Source of the DNA: Streptomyces griseoloalbus
GTDB lineage: Bacteria > Actinomycetota > Actinomycetes > Streptomycetales > Streptomycetaceae
Length of the DNA stretch: 64,000 nucleotides
Direction: 5' to 3'
Assembly: GCA_014650015.1 (NCBI GenBank)
Contig: BMUD01000021.1
Location: 62,001 to 126,000 of the forward strand
Shown here piece by piece: positions 8,971-16,889 of the stretch. Within the stretch, counting starts at the first letter, position 1. Each line of letters starts with the position of its first letter. Under the pieces are notes generated by a model, which was not told the DNA's origin, ran no database searches, and worked only from the letters and a program-made list of their open reading frames with translations. The position numbers and the translations under genes were made by a program.

Positions 8971-9426
8971 TCAGGAGAGCGGCCAGTTGCGTAGGGCGGC
9001 GTCGGTCATCTCCTGGAGTTCATCGCGACCGACACCGCTCGCGGCTTGCACGGCGATGCCGAAGGCCAAGGTGGTGACGTAGCGGGCCAGTAGCCCCGGA
9101 TCCGTCTGGGGAGGCAGGTCACCGTCGTTGACGGCTCACTGGAATCGCTCTCGGATGCGGGAGTAGCCGTTGGTGCGCCAGGCGACGAGAAGGTCACGGA
9201 CTTCCCGCCCGGAGTCGCCGGCGGTCAGGGCGTCTTGGACGCCCAGGTACCCGTGGGGACGGGCCGGGCGGGTGGTGGTTCGAACGGTGCCGACCAGGAC
9301 GGCGGTGGCGACCCCGAGGGCGGTCGACTCCTCCAGAGTTCGGGTCAGGTATGCGCTCGGGCCTTCGCTGTAGCGCTCCAGGGCCTTGCGGAACAGCGCC
9401 TCCTTGGTGCCGAAGGCCGCGTACAT
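8971..9426 (-). pseudogene. TetR/AcrR-family regulator remnant (N-terminus lost, internal stop)
   Basis: The minus frame from MYAAFGTKEALFRKAL (9426) to ALRNWPLS followed by TGA (8971) reads as a TetR protein of the type in which that first motif closes the helix-turn-helix. Everything before it, including the recognition helices, is missing: upstream lies the end of the YihY gene. In addition an in-frame TGA interrupts the gene at 9136-9138, between RIRERFQ and AVNDGDLPPQTDPGLLARYV. Reading continues in the same frame after it, so this is a nonsense mutation and not a frameshift. It cannot bind DNA and is a decayed gene. Confidence 0.8.
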
Positions 9427-9457
9427 GCGCGCCCAAGCGGTGTGTCCTCCTCGACGG

Positions 9458-10423
9458 TCAGCGGCCGGGTCCGGGGTCCGGCCGTACCGCGGTGTCGATA
9501 CCGGCACGCGCCGCCTCCAACTGGGCCGCGAACGCGATGCCGAGGAAGAGAGCGACGGCGGTGAGGTTGGCCCACAGCAGAAGGGCGACGAAGGCGGTGA
9601 GCGGCCCGTACAGGGCACCGAACGCGCCGCTCCCCTCGACGTAGAGCGCGAGCAGCCACGTCGCCGTGACCCACAGCAGGAGATGAACAGCGGAGCCGAA
9701 GGCCAGCCACGTGTAGCCGGGCTGGACCCGCCGGGGCGACCAGCGGAAGATCACCGCGGAGGCGACCCACGCCAGCGCCAGCCCCACCGGCAGGTCGAGC
9801 GTGCCCCACCACCCCGTGCCGCTGCCCGGCCCCCCGACCACCCGGGCTACCGCGTCGCCGACGGCGTCGCCGGCGACGAGCACGACGAAACCGAGCACCA
9901 GCGGCAGACCGGCCGAGAATGCGAGGAGGATGGCCCTGCCGTATTTGAGAGGAAACGGACGATCGCGTTCGATGCCGTAGATGCGGTTGGCGCCCCGCTC
10001 GATCTGGCCCATGGCCGAGGCGAGGTTCAGCAGGGCGAAGCCCAGACCGAGCCACAGGGCCAGCGTGGCCCCGAGGTCGCCGTGGGCACTGCGCCGCGTC
10101 CCGTCGAAGGCGTCCTGGACGAGGTCGGTGCTGGCGCCGGGCACGATCCGGCCGAGGGTGAGTTCGATGACCCGGCCCACACTCTCGGTGTGCACCGAGG
10201 TCGCCAGGCCCACCAACGCCACGGTGAACGGCACCAGGCCGAGGACGACTTGGAAGGCGAGCGCCCGGGCGTTGGTGAACCCGTCCGCGTAGCGGAAGCG
10301 GGCGAAGGAGTCGGTGAGCAGCCGCAGGCTTCCGTAGTGCCGCAGCGCGGCGAACGCCTCGTCGCCGGAGAGTTCTTCCCCGATCATGTCCCGGGTTTGG
10401 GGGACGTGGACGACGGTTCCCAT
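9458..10423 (-). CDS. YihY/virulence factor BrkB-family membrane protein
   Basis: 321 aa, ATG at 10423. RALAFQVVLGLVPFTVALVGLA near residue 55-75 matches the YihY/BrkB family (AxxaFyallalvPll). About six transmembrane segments follow, including ILLAFSAGLPLVLGFVVLV, VGLALAWVASAVIFRW and LTAFVALLLWANLTAVALFLGI near the C-terminus, the last being the most conserved family segment. These proteins are putative transporters or channels of unknown substrate. The stop at 9458 lies only 32 bases from the truncated TetR remnant, so a deletion joint falls right behind this gene. Confidence 0.85.
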   Translation of the reverse strand: MGTVVHVPQTRDMIGEELSGDEAFAALRHYGSLRLLTDSFARFRYADGFTNARALAFQVVLGLVPFTVALVGLATSVHTESVGRVIELTLGRIVPGASTDLVQDAFDGTRRSAHGDLGATLALWLGLGFALLNLASAMGQIERGANRIYGIERDRPFPLKYGRAILLAFSAGLPLVLGFVVLVAGDAVGDAVARVVGGPGSGTGWWGTLDLPVGLALAWVASAVIFRWSPRRVQPGYTWLAFGSAVHLLLWVTATWLLALYVEGSGAFGALYGPLTAFVALLLWANLTAVALFLGIAFAAQLEAARAGIDTAVRPDPGPGR

Positions 10424-10825
10424 AAGCGCGTGCTCCTCGCCTCAAGTGGGTTCTGCTCCAGCTATTGATCGCCCCTTTTTCTGACCTCACACCTCCGGGG
10501 TGAGGCGGTGGCCCTGTGCGCCCAATCGAGCAGCACCGCGGGTTTCCGCAGTCCGGGCGGGACACGCCCGCTGCCCGGGCGGGCTGTGGCCCTCTGGTGG
10601 TCCTGGAGGGCAGGGAGGTTGCGGATGCCGTCGATGCGGGCCCTGCTGACGAGTTGGTGCGTGACAGCGCGTGAGCCGTAGTGGCGTCTCCGCGGACTTG
10701 GCCGGTTTCCGGTCTCCGGGCCCTGACATGTCTTCACCGCTGGCCCTGGGACCAAGCGGCGGCGGGATCAGCGACAGGTAAATGGCCCGCGGCCTTGCGA
10801 AAGGTGTGCGATGCGGACGCGGGAC
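10424..10825. other. Intergenic region, no gene recognised
   Basis: About 400 bp between the YihY gene and the end of the MFS gene. Translations in all frames are low-complexity Arg/Pro-rich and I see no conserved motif. It should contain the YihY promoter. Confidence 0.4.
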
Positions 10826-12088
10826 TCAGCGTGCGGTCGCCGCCGGTGCGTCGGCCGCATGCCGCTCGGTGGTCTCGGTGGTCTCGGTGCGCTGGGCGAC
10901 GATGAGCGCCGGGCGGGCTGTGCCGCTGAGCGCGAGGACGATGAGCGGCAGCAGGGTGAGTGCGGCGAAGACGGCGCCGACCAGGGTTGGACCGGTCAGG
11001 CCGAGCGAGGAGTCCAGAACCCGGCCGGCGAGGGCCGAGCCCACGGCGATGCCCGTGTTGTACGCGGAGGTGGTCAGTGCCGAGGTGAGGGTCCGGGCGT
11101 TGCCGGCGAAGCGGACGGCGAGGGAAGTGACGACCGGGTTGACGGTGAACCCGGTCAGAGCCATGACGAAGACCAGGACCACGGCCGCCACCGCGCTGTT
11201 GGAGGCCGGGATCAGGACCAGCAGCGCGACCGCGGTGGCCGCCGCCGCGGTGATCGTCGTGGTCATCGGGCGCCGCTCGCCGAGACGGCCGCCGATGGCG
11301 GTACCGGCCAGCGCGCCGACACCGAAGGCAATCAGCACCAGCGGCACGGCGCCCGCGGCGATGCCCGCCCGGTCGGTCAGCAGCGGCGTGATGTACGTGT
11401 AGGTCGCCAGGACACCGCCCATGATCAGCACCGCGGCGGCGAGCGCCAGCCACAACCGGCTCTGCCGCAGGGCACGCACCTCGGCCCGCACCGACACCTC
11501 GGCGCGCTGCCCGACCCGCGGGACGAACCGGCCGACGAACACGGCGGCCAGGGCAGCCAGGACGGCCAGCGCCCAGAACGGCCCGCGCCAGCCGGTGAAC
11601 TGGCCGACGAACGAGCCGATCGGCACGCCGACCACGTTGGCCAGGGTCAGCCCGCCCATCATCACGCCGACGGCCCGGGTGGCATGGCTCGGGCCCGCGG
11701 CGGTGGTGGCGATCACGAATCCGACGGCCCAGAACGCCCCGGTGGCCAGCGCGGTCACCACACGGGCGGCGAGCACGACGGTGAAGGAGGCGCTGAGCGC
11801 GGCGACGACATGCCCGAGCGCGAAGACGGCCAGCGCGCCGTTCAGGGTGTGGCGCTGGGGCAGGCGCAGGGTGGCCATGGCCATGGTCGGCCCGCCGACG
11901 ATCATGCCGGCGGCGAAGGCGGTGATCAGCAGACCGGCGTGCGCGACGCTCACGTCGAGGTCGGCTGCCATTTCCGGCAGCAGTCCGGCGACGACGAACT
12001 CGGTGGTGCCCATCAGGAACGTGCCGGCGGCGAGGACCCAGACGACGAAGGGGAGCTTGCCGGGGGCGGGCCCGGTGGCGGAAGGCAT
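10826..12088 (-). CDS. MFS drug-efflux transporter (Cmx/arabinose-efflux type)
   Basis: 420 aa from the ATG at 12088; the frame is open further upstream but that part is Arg-rich and overlaps the lipoprotein gene. Twelve hydrophobic helices can be counted. LAAGTFLMGTTEFVVAGLLPEMAADLDVSVAHAGLLITAFAAG is the characteristic N-terminal stretch of chloramphenicol-resistance/SotB-like exporters (shown here in family terms), followed by LPQRHTLNGALAVFALGHV for loop 2-3. Located in the cell membrane, proton-driven. It is the last gene of the ADH-cupin-lipoprotein operon (35 bp gap), so it may export a toxic substrate or product of that pathway. Confidence 0.85.
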   Translation of the reverse strand: MPSATGPAPGKLPFVVWVLAAGTFLMGTTEFVVAGLLPEMAADLDVSVAHAGLLITAFAAGMIVGGPTMAMATLRLPQRHTLNGALAVFALGHVVAALSASFTVVLAARVVTALATGAFWAVGFVIATTAAGPSHATRAVGVMMGGLTLANVVGVPIGSFVGQFTGWRGPFWALAVLAALAAVFVGRFVPRVGQRAEVSVRAEVRALRQSRLWLALAAAVLIMGGVLATYTYITPLLTDRAGIAAGAVPLVLIAFGVGALAGTAIGGRLGERRPMTTTITAAAATAVALLVLIPASNSAVAAVVLVFVMALTGFTVNPVVTSLAVRFAGNARTLTSALTTSAYNTGIAVGSALAGRVLDSSLGLTGPTLVGAVFAALTLLPLIVLALSGTARPALIVAQRTETTETTERHAADAPAATAR

Positions 12089-12123
12089 GCGGAGACTTCT
12101 TCCCGTACGAGGGGTGGGCGCGG

Positions 12124-12627
12124 TCAGGAGGCGGCCACGATGGTGATGCGCTCGGCCCCGGCGAGCCGGCCGGGATCGGCGTCGATGTGGCCGAGGATCA
12201 GCAGATCGGCGGAGGCGGAGGGGCCGTCCTCGTAGAAGAGGGCGAGGTTGCCCCACGGAGCGAAGTACGCGATGTCCCCGGCCTGGGCCGCGGCCGGTTC
12301 GGGTGCTTCGTCGGTGGTCAGCCTGCGCGGCGGATAGCCGATCCGCTCCGTCCCGTGGAAGTCCTCCAGGTCCAGGGTGAGCGGGAGCAGGGAGGCGAGG
12401 TCGCGGGCGGCTGGGCTGTCGTTCAAGGTGGCCGCGACGGGACGTCCGTCGAGGGTGACTCGGATGTCCATGGCGGTAGGCCTCTCGGACGGTGCCTCGC
12501 GCGGCGCACTCGGCCGGCGGGAGGAAGCGGACGGGACGGGAGACGGCGCCGACGGGCCGCTGCCGCAGGCCGTCACGGCCAGGACCAGCGCCGTCGCGGC
12601 GGCGAGGGGGAGGGAGGCACGCAGCAT
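12124..12627 (-). CDS. Cyclophilin-like-fold lipoprotein
   Basis: 167 aa from the ATG at 12627. A lipoprotein signal is clear: hydrophobic LPLAAATALVLAVTACGS with the lipobox ending in Cys near residue 22, then a long Ser/Pro-rich linker. The C-terminal part (MDIRVTLDGRPVAATLNDSPAARDL to ILGHIDADPGRL) matches the cyclophilin-like small-domain family (PF18050-like): a beta-barrel lacking peptidyl-prolyl isomerase residues. YFAPWGNLALFYED is a conserved core piece. It would sit on the outer face of the membrane. Third gene of the operon that begins with the ADH. Confidence 0.75.
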   Translation of the reverse strand: MLRASLPLAAATALVLAVTACGSGPSAPSPVPSASSRRPSAPREAPSERPTAMDIRVTLDGRPVAATLNDSPAARDLASLLPLTLDLEDFHGTERIGYPPRRLTTDEAPEPAAAQAGDIAYFAPWGNLALFYEDGPSASADLLILGHIDADPGRLAGAERITIVAAS

Positions 12628-12688
12628 GGCCTGGCCCTGTTCCTTCGGTCGGGCAGCGGCTCGGGGTCGTGCTTGGGGAACGGGAGGA

Positions 12689-12782
12689 GTCAACCGGTGG
12701 CCGGGGCGGCGGCGTACTCCTCGTCGCTGACGGGGGTCAACCGGTGGCCGGGGCGGTGGCGTACTCCTCGTCGCTGACCGGG
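12689..12782. repeat. 47-bp imperfect tandem duplication at the end of the cupin gene
   Basis: Copy 1 begins at 12689 and copy 2 at 12736; both start gtcaaccggtggccggggcg and continue with the same 27 bases apart from one or two changes. Copy 2 encodes the last residues and stop of the cupin gene; copy 1 lies beyond the stop. The 47-bp period is not a multiple of three. Confidence 0.85.
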
Positions 12783-13147
12783 GTCAGCCAGTGCACGACG
12801 TCGTGGTCGGCGTCGCCCTCGTTGATGGCCAGGTGAACCATGAGCCGGTTGGGCGCGGCGCCGTGCCAGTGCTCCTCGTCGGCCTCGAACAGCACGCGGT
12901 CACCGGGCCGGATGACCTCGACCGGCCCGCCTCGGCGCTGGCACAGGCCCACCCCTTCGGTGACGAAGACGGTCTGGCCCAGCGGGTGGCGGTGCCAGTG
13001 GGTACGCGCTCCGGGCATGAAGTGCACCAGGTTGGCGGTGACCCGGGACGGAGCGGGAGCCGCGGCGACGGCGTCGATGTAGACGTCGCCGGTGAACCAG
13101 TCGGCGGAACCCTTGACGGTGTCGATCGAGCTTCGGGTGATCTGCAT
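12737..13147 (-). CDS. Cupin-domain protein (quercetinase/germin-like small cupin)
   Basis: 136 aa, ATG at 13147. A single cupin fold: motif 1 is FMPGARTHWHRHPLGQTVFVTEG (metal ligands His-x-His and a downstream residue) and motif 2 is IRPGDRVLFEADEEHWHGAAP (second His). Such small single-domain cupins bind Fe, Mn or Ni and include carboxymuconolactone-decarboxylase partners, isomerases and dioxygenases. It lies between the ADH (71 bp) and the lipoprotein gene (109 bp) in the same operon. Reaction unknown. Confidence 0.85.
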   Translation of the reverse strand: MQITRSSIDTVKGSADWFTGDVYIDAVAAAPAPSRVTANLVHFMPGARTHWHRHPLGQTVFVTEGVGLCQRRGGPVEVIRPGDRVLFEADEEHWHGAAPNRLMVHLAINEGDADHDVVHWLTPVSDEEYATAPATG

Positions 13148-13218
13148 GGTCGTTCCTTGTCTGTGCGCGTCATGGAGCAGGCCCATGGCTGTCAGGTCAT
13201 GGGCCTGCCCGTGGGGGG

Positions 13219-14235
13219 TCAGGGCTTGAGGAGGGCCTTGATGGCGCGGCGCTCGTCCATCGCCTTGTAGCCCTCGGCGACCTGGTCCAGGGGGAGGGTG
13301 AGGTCGAAGACCTTGCCGGGTTCGATGCGGCCGCTCAGGACGCGGTCGATGAGGTCGGGCAGGTAGCGGCGTACGGGGGCGGGGCCGCCGCGCAGGCCGA
13401 CATGGGAGAAGAACAGTTCCTGGCCGTCGACGGCGACGTCGTGGGGGACGCCGACGAAGCCGACGTTTCCGCCGGGCCGGGCCGAGTGCAGGGCCTGCCG
13501 CATGGCCTGGGCGGTGCCGACGCACTCCAGGACACTGTCGGCACCGATGCCGCCGGTCAGCTCCTTGACGCGGGCGACGCCTTCCTCGCCGCGCTCGGTG
13601 ACGATGTCGGTGGCGCCGAACTCCCGGGCGAGCTTCTGCCGGGACTCGTGGCGGGACATGGCGATGATGCGCTCCGCCCCCATTTCCTTGGCTGCGATCA
13701 CCGCGCACAGGCCGACCGCCCCGTCTCCGACGACGACGGCGGTGGAGCCGGGCTTCACCTCGGCGGCGTCGGCGGCCCACCAGCCGGTGCCCATGACGTC
13801 GGAGACGGCCAGCAGCCCGGGCCAGAACCGCTCGTCAGGGGACTCCTCGGTGGCGACCAGGGTGCCCTGGGCGTTGGGGATGCGTACGTACTCGGCCTGG
13901 CAGGTGCTCATGAACTCGCGGTTCAGGCAGTTGGACTGGAAGCCGTTGCGGCAGTTCGCGCACGTGTTGTCCGAGGTCGCGAAGGAGCCGACGACGAACT
14001 GGCCCGGCCTGACCGCGGTGACCTCGGAGCCGACCTCCTCCACGAAGCCGACGTACTCGTGCCCCATGGGGTGGGCGTGCTCGGTAGGCTCCGCGCCGCG
14101 GTAGGGCCACAGGTCGGAGCCGCACACGCAGGTCACAGCCGTGCGGATGACCGCGTCGGTCGGCTTGATGATCGTGGCATCGTCCACGGTCTCGAAGCGC
14201 ACATCGCCGGGGGCGTGGATCACTGCTCCGCGCAT
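13219..14235 (-). CDS. Zinc-dependent alcohol dehydrogenase (MDR family)
   Basis: 338 aa, ATG at 14235. N-terminal GroES-like catalytic domain: CVCGSDLWPYRG (catalytic zinc Cys near 38), GHEYVGFVEEVG (zinc His and Glu), and a structural-zinc-like loop DNTCANCRNGFQSNC in which three of four cysteines are evident. The Rossmann part contains VVVGDGAVGLCAVIAAKEMGAERIIAMSRHESR, suggesting NADP preference because of the Ser-Arg after the second strand. First gene of a four-gene operon, divergent from an XRE/MmyB-type regulator that probably controls it. Confidence 0.9.
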   Translation of the reverse strand: MRGAVIHAPGDVRFETVDDATIIKPTDAVIRTAVTCVCGSDLWPYRGAEPTEHAHPMGHEYVGFVEEVGSEVTAVRPGQFVVGSFATSDNTCANCRNGFQSNCLNREFMSTCQAEYVRIPNAQGTLVATEESPDERFWPGLLAVSDVMGTGWWAADAAEVKPGSTAVVVGDGAVGLCAVIAAKEMGAERIIAMSRHESRQKLAREFGATDIVTERGEEGVARVKELTGGIGADSVLECVGTAQAMRQALHSARPGGNVGFVGVPHDVAVDGQELFFSHVGLRGGPAPVRRYLPDLIDRVLSGRIEPGKVFDLTLPLDQVAEGYKAMDERRAIKALLKP

Positions 14236-14501
14236 GAGAAGGATTCCTTACGTACTGGGCGTCCGGTACACGGGGTGTACCGCTGTCCGCCGGATGCGTT
14301 TTCCCGGCCCGGGACGGCGGGCGGCGACGCGGCCGCCCGCCCTCCCGGGCCCGGCGCCCTCGCCGGCCTCTGGGAGTCGGGCCGAACGTGAAGCGCCACG
14401 TCATCCAGAAGAACCCAATCTCGCGCGGGTAGCGAGTTACCGATGAGGGGTGTACTGGCAGTGCATCCCTCACGCGCCGCAGGGGCCGTACCGTCGGAAG
14501 T
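14236..14501. promoter_or_regulatory. Divergent promoter region between ADH operon and XRE regulator
   Basis: 266 bp. It should carry the promoters of both units. The most evident element is the 27-bp palindrome at 14445-14471, listed separately. For the regulator, TACCGT (about 14489-14494) ends 8 bases before the GTG at 14502, compatible with a leaderless transcript. Confidence 0.5.
14445..14471. promoter_or_regulatory. 27-bp palindromic operator, likely for the XRE/MmyB-type regulator
   Basis: The arms GAGGGGTGTACTG and CAGTGCATCCCTC are complementary except for about three mismatched pairs around one central base. The site lies about 30 bp before the regulator start in the shared intergenic region, the expected place for an autoregulatory operator that also controls the ADH operon. 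Confidence 0.65.
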
Positions 14502-15395
14502 GTGGACAATCGTGAAGAGGTCCGCGAGTTCCTCACCTCGCGGCGCGCAAAGATCACCCCCGATCAGGCCGGAATGCCCACCGGCCCCCGGCGCCGCGTG
14601 CCGGGCCTGCGCCGCAGCGAGGTTGCGGCCCTGGCCGACATGAGCGTCGAGTACTACGCGAAACTCGAACGGGGAAACCTCGCCGGCGTCTCCCCGGCCG
14701 TCCTCGAAGCCCTGGCCCGCGCCCTCCGGCTCGACGACGCCGAACGAGCCCACCTGCTGAACCTGGCCCAGGTCGCAGACGGCTCCGACGCCCTCACCCG
14801 GCCCCGCCGCCGACGTATCAAGGACCAGTGGACACCGCACCGCAGCCTGCAGTGGACGCTGGACGCCGTGACCGCCGGCCCTGCCTTCGTCCGCAACGGC
14901 CGCATGGACATCCTGGCCGCCAACCAGCTCGGCCGCGCCTTCTACGCCGACATCCATGCCACTCCCGGCAACCAGGCGAACCTGGCCCGCTTCAACTTCC
15001 TCGACCCCGCTTCCCGCCGTTTCTACCCGGACTGGGACCTCTTCGCCGACATGGCCGTCGCCATCCTGCGTACCGAAGCGGGCCGCAACCCGCACGACAA
15101 GGACCTGCACGACCTCGTGGGCGAGCTCTCCACCCGCAGCGACGAGTTCCGCACCCGCTGGGGCGCCCACGACGTCCGCCACCACGGCACCGGCACCAAG
15201 CGCTTCCACCACCAGGCCGTCGGCGACCTCACCCTCGCCTTCGAGGGCCTCGAGATGGCCGCCGAACCCGGCCTCACCCTCACCATCTACACCGCCGAAC
15301 CCGGCTCACCCTCCGAAGAGGGGCTACGCCTCCTCGCCTCGCTGGCTGCCACACAAGCAGCCGACTCGGCTTCGGAGCCATCGACAACCAGCTGA
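14502..15395 (+). CDS. XRE-family regulator with MmyB-like ligand-binding domain
   Basis: 297 aa, GTG at 14502. N-terminal helix-turn-helix: FLTSRRAKITPDQ, RRVPGLRRSEVAALADMSVEYYAKLERG, the standard form of this actinomycete group. The C-terminal part starts with LQWTLDAVTAGPAFVRNGRMDILAANQLGRAFYAD, then DPASRRFYPDWDLFADMAVAILRTEAGRNPHDKDLHDLVGELS in family terms, and ends LTLAFEGLEM. This is the PAS-like MmyB fold reported to bind fatty-acid-like ligands. Members usually stand divergent to an oxidoreductase gene, as here. Likely an autorepressor that also represses the ADH operon. Confidence 0.9.
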   Translation: MDNREEVREFLTSRRAKITPDQAGMPTGPRRRVPGLRRSEVAALADMSVEYYAKLERGNLAGVSPAVLEALARALRLDDAERAHLLNLAQVADGSDALTRPRRRRIKDQWTPHRSLQWTLDAVTAGPAFVRNGRMDILAANQLGRAFYADIHATPGNQANLARFNFLDPASRRFYPDWDLFADMAVAILRTEAGRNPHDKDLHDLVGELSTRSDEFRTRWGAHDVRHHGTGTKRFHHQAVGDLTLAFEGLEMAAEPGLTLTIYTAEPGSPSEEGLRLLASLAATQAADSASEPSTTS

Positions 15396-15905
15396 CCATG
15401 GGTTATGCGAGCCCAGTCGTCCGGCCCTCGCGTCGGCGGCGGTCGAGCCTCACGGCTGCCGCCCGACCTCTCGAGAGGTCGGAGTGACCAGTTCGACGGA
15501 CACGGTGCGGTCATGCGAGCCGGGGCAGCGCGCCGTGTCGAGGTGCCGGACGCGGCGGACTTGCCGGGCCTCGTGCCTGCTGCTGACGAGGTTCCGTCGC
15601 TGGATGTTGGGGGAGGCAGGCGCGTGTCCGCGAGGAGGACCTTCACCTTTCCCGCACTCGGCACCGGGCAGGCGACGCGGATTCAGTACGTCTTGTGAGC
15701 AGGGGCTGGGGACGCGGTAGAGGGTACGGAGCAGTACCTGGAAACGGTACGCGCGAATGCCGGACCGGCCGTTACGCTCGATCTCACCCGGGGCTCGTGC
15801 AGCAGGAGTACGTGTACGGGACGCCGGGCCGGGGCCTGGGAGCGGTGCCGGTCGGCCTGACCGTGGCCACCAGGGATGCGTGAGCCACCGAGGGGTGGGG
15901 GACGG
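15396..15905. other. Intergenic region, no convincing gene
   Basis: About 510 bp between the XRE regulator and the next membrane protein. Open frames exist on both strands (plus 15405-15698, minus 15287-15664) but neither has a ribosome binding site or recognisable motif. A promoter for the downstream pair is likely in the last 150 bp. Confidence 0.4.
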
Positions 15906-16799
15906 GTGAGGAATCGGACCACGTTGCGGGTGGGTTCGCGTACGTCACGGCCCGGTACGTCACGCGGGACACCGGATACCGCCGCCGAGCCGTGGTGGAG
16001 GAAGCACGGACGGCTGCTCTATCTCGGGGTCGGCATACCTGTGATCGGCGCGGTGCTGACCGCCCTCGCCCTCAACGGCCTGGGCCTGGGCGGCGAGTCC
16101 GAACCTGCCGCGCCCGCCGCTACAGGCAGCCCCTCGGCGAGCCCGCCGTCCGCGCCGTTCACCGTGTCCGCCCGGCAGGACGGCGATGACGGCGGCTGCA
16201 CGGCCCTGGAGGACAGGATCTCCTCGCCGCGGGATCGGGCGGAGATCGTGACCGGCGGTGACGTGGCCGGGGTCGTCCGGCGCCATCGTGGCGCACGGGC
16301 CGGTGAACTCGCCACCGAACTCACGATCGAAGGCGGTACGCAGCCCCTCACCATCACCTCGATCGATATCGAGCCCGAACAGCCGCGTCCCGCACCGCCG
16401 TTCGCCGGAACGCTGCTGTGCGAGGCGAGCGCCGGAGGTGAGCCGAAGATCCAGCTGTACGCGGACCTGGACAGCACCCGGCCGGTGTTCTTGACCGGGA
16501 AGGGCTCGGCCGATCGATACTTCGACGAGCACGTCGTCACGCTCGCGCCGGGCGAGCAGGTCAACCTGTCGGCGACCTTCGTGGCCGTGAAGGGGTCCCG
16601 CGAGTTCCGGCTGGTCGTCCGCTATGTGCGGAACGGCAAGGAGGGCGCGGTCTCCGTGCCTGCCCCGAGCGGGAGCCGGTATGCAGTGACCGGATACGCC
16701 GCGGAGTACGGGGCCGTGTACTCGGGGTCGCCGAACGGAGGGTTCCGGCTCGAGGACGGCTCCCGGCCCTGCCGATGGTCGCCCGCGGCGCCGTGCTGA
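15906..16799 (+). CDS. Membrane-anchored hypothetical protein
   Basis: 297 aa from the GTG at 15906 (a GTG/ATG up to 30 bases earlier is possible). A cytoplasmic basic N-terminus of about 35 residues is followed by one membrane segment, LLYLGVGIPVIGAVLTALAL, then a Ser/Pro/Ala linker and an extracytoplasmic domain of about 210 residues with four to five cysteines (for instance GGCTALED, LLCEASAGG, SRPCRW and the C-terminal C). Part of the domain (LTIEGGTQPLTITSIDIE, VTLAPGEQVNLSATF) looks like an immunoglobulin-type beta sandwich. No enzyme motif. The next gene starts 90 bp downstream on the same strand. Confidence 0.7.
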   Translation: MRNRTTLRVGSRTSRPGTSRGTPDTAAEPWWRKHGRLLYLGVGIPVIGAVLTALALNGLGLGGESEPAAPAATGSPSASPPSAPFTVSARQDGDDGGCTALEDRISSPRDRAEIVTGGDVAGVVRRHRGARAGELATELTIEGGTQPLTITSIDIEPEQPRPAPPFAGTLLCEASAGGEPKIQLYADLDSTRPVFLTGKGSADRYFDEHVVTLAPGEQVNLSATFVAVKGSREFRLVVRYVRNGKEGAVSVPAPSGSRYAVTGYAAEYGAVYSGSPNGGFRLEDGSRPCRWSPAAPC

Positions 16800-16889
16800 C
16801 CGGCGCGTTGCTCACCGCTCCGGGGAAGGCCCGCAAGAACCTGGGAAGACCCGCAAAGTTTCGGCAAGTTCTGGGAGACGGGGAGTGGG

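Noticed and set aside
15396..15905. ORFs on both strands after the XRE regulator
   Set aside because: Low complexity, no start sites and no conserved motif.
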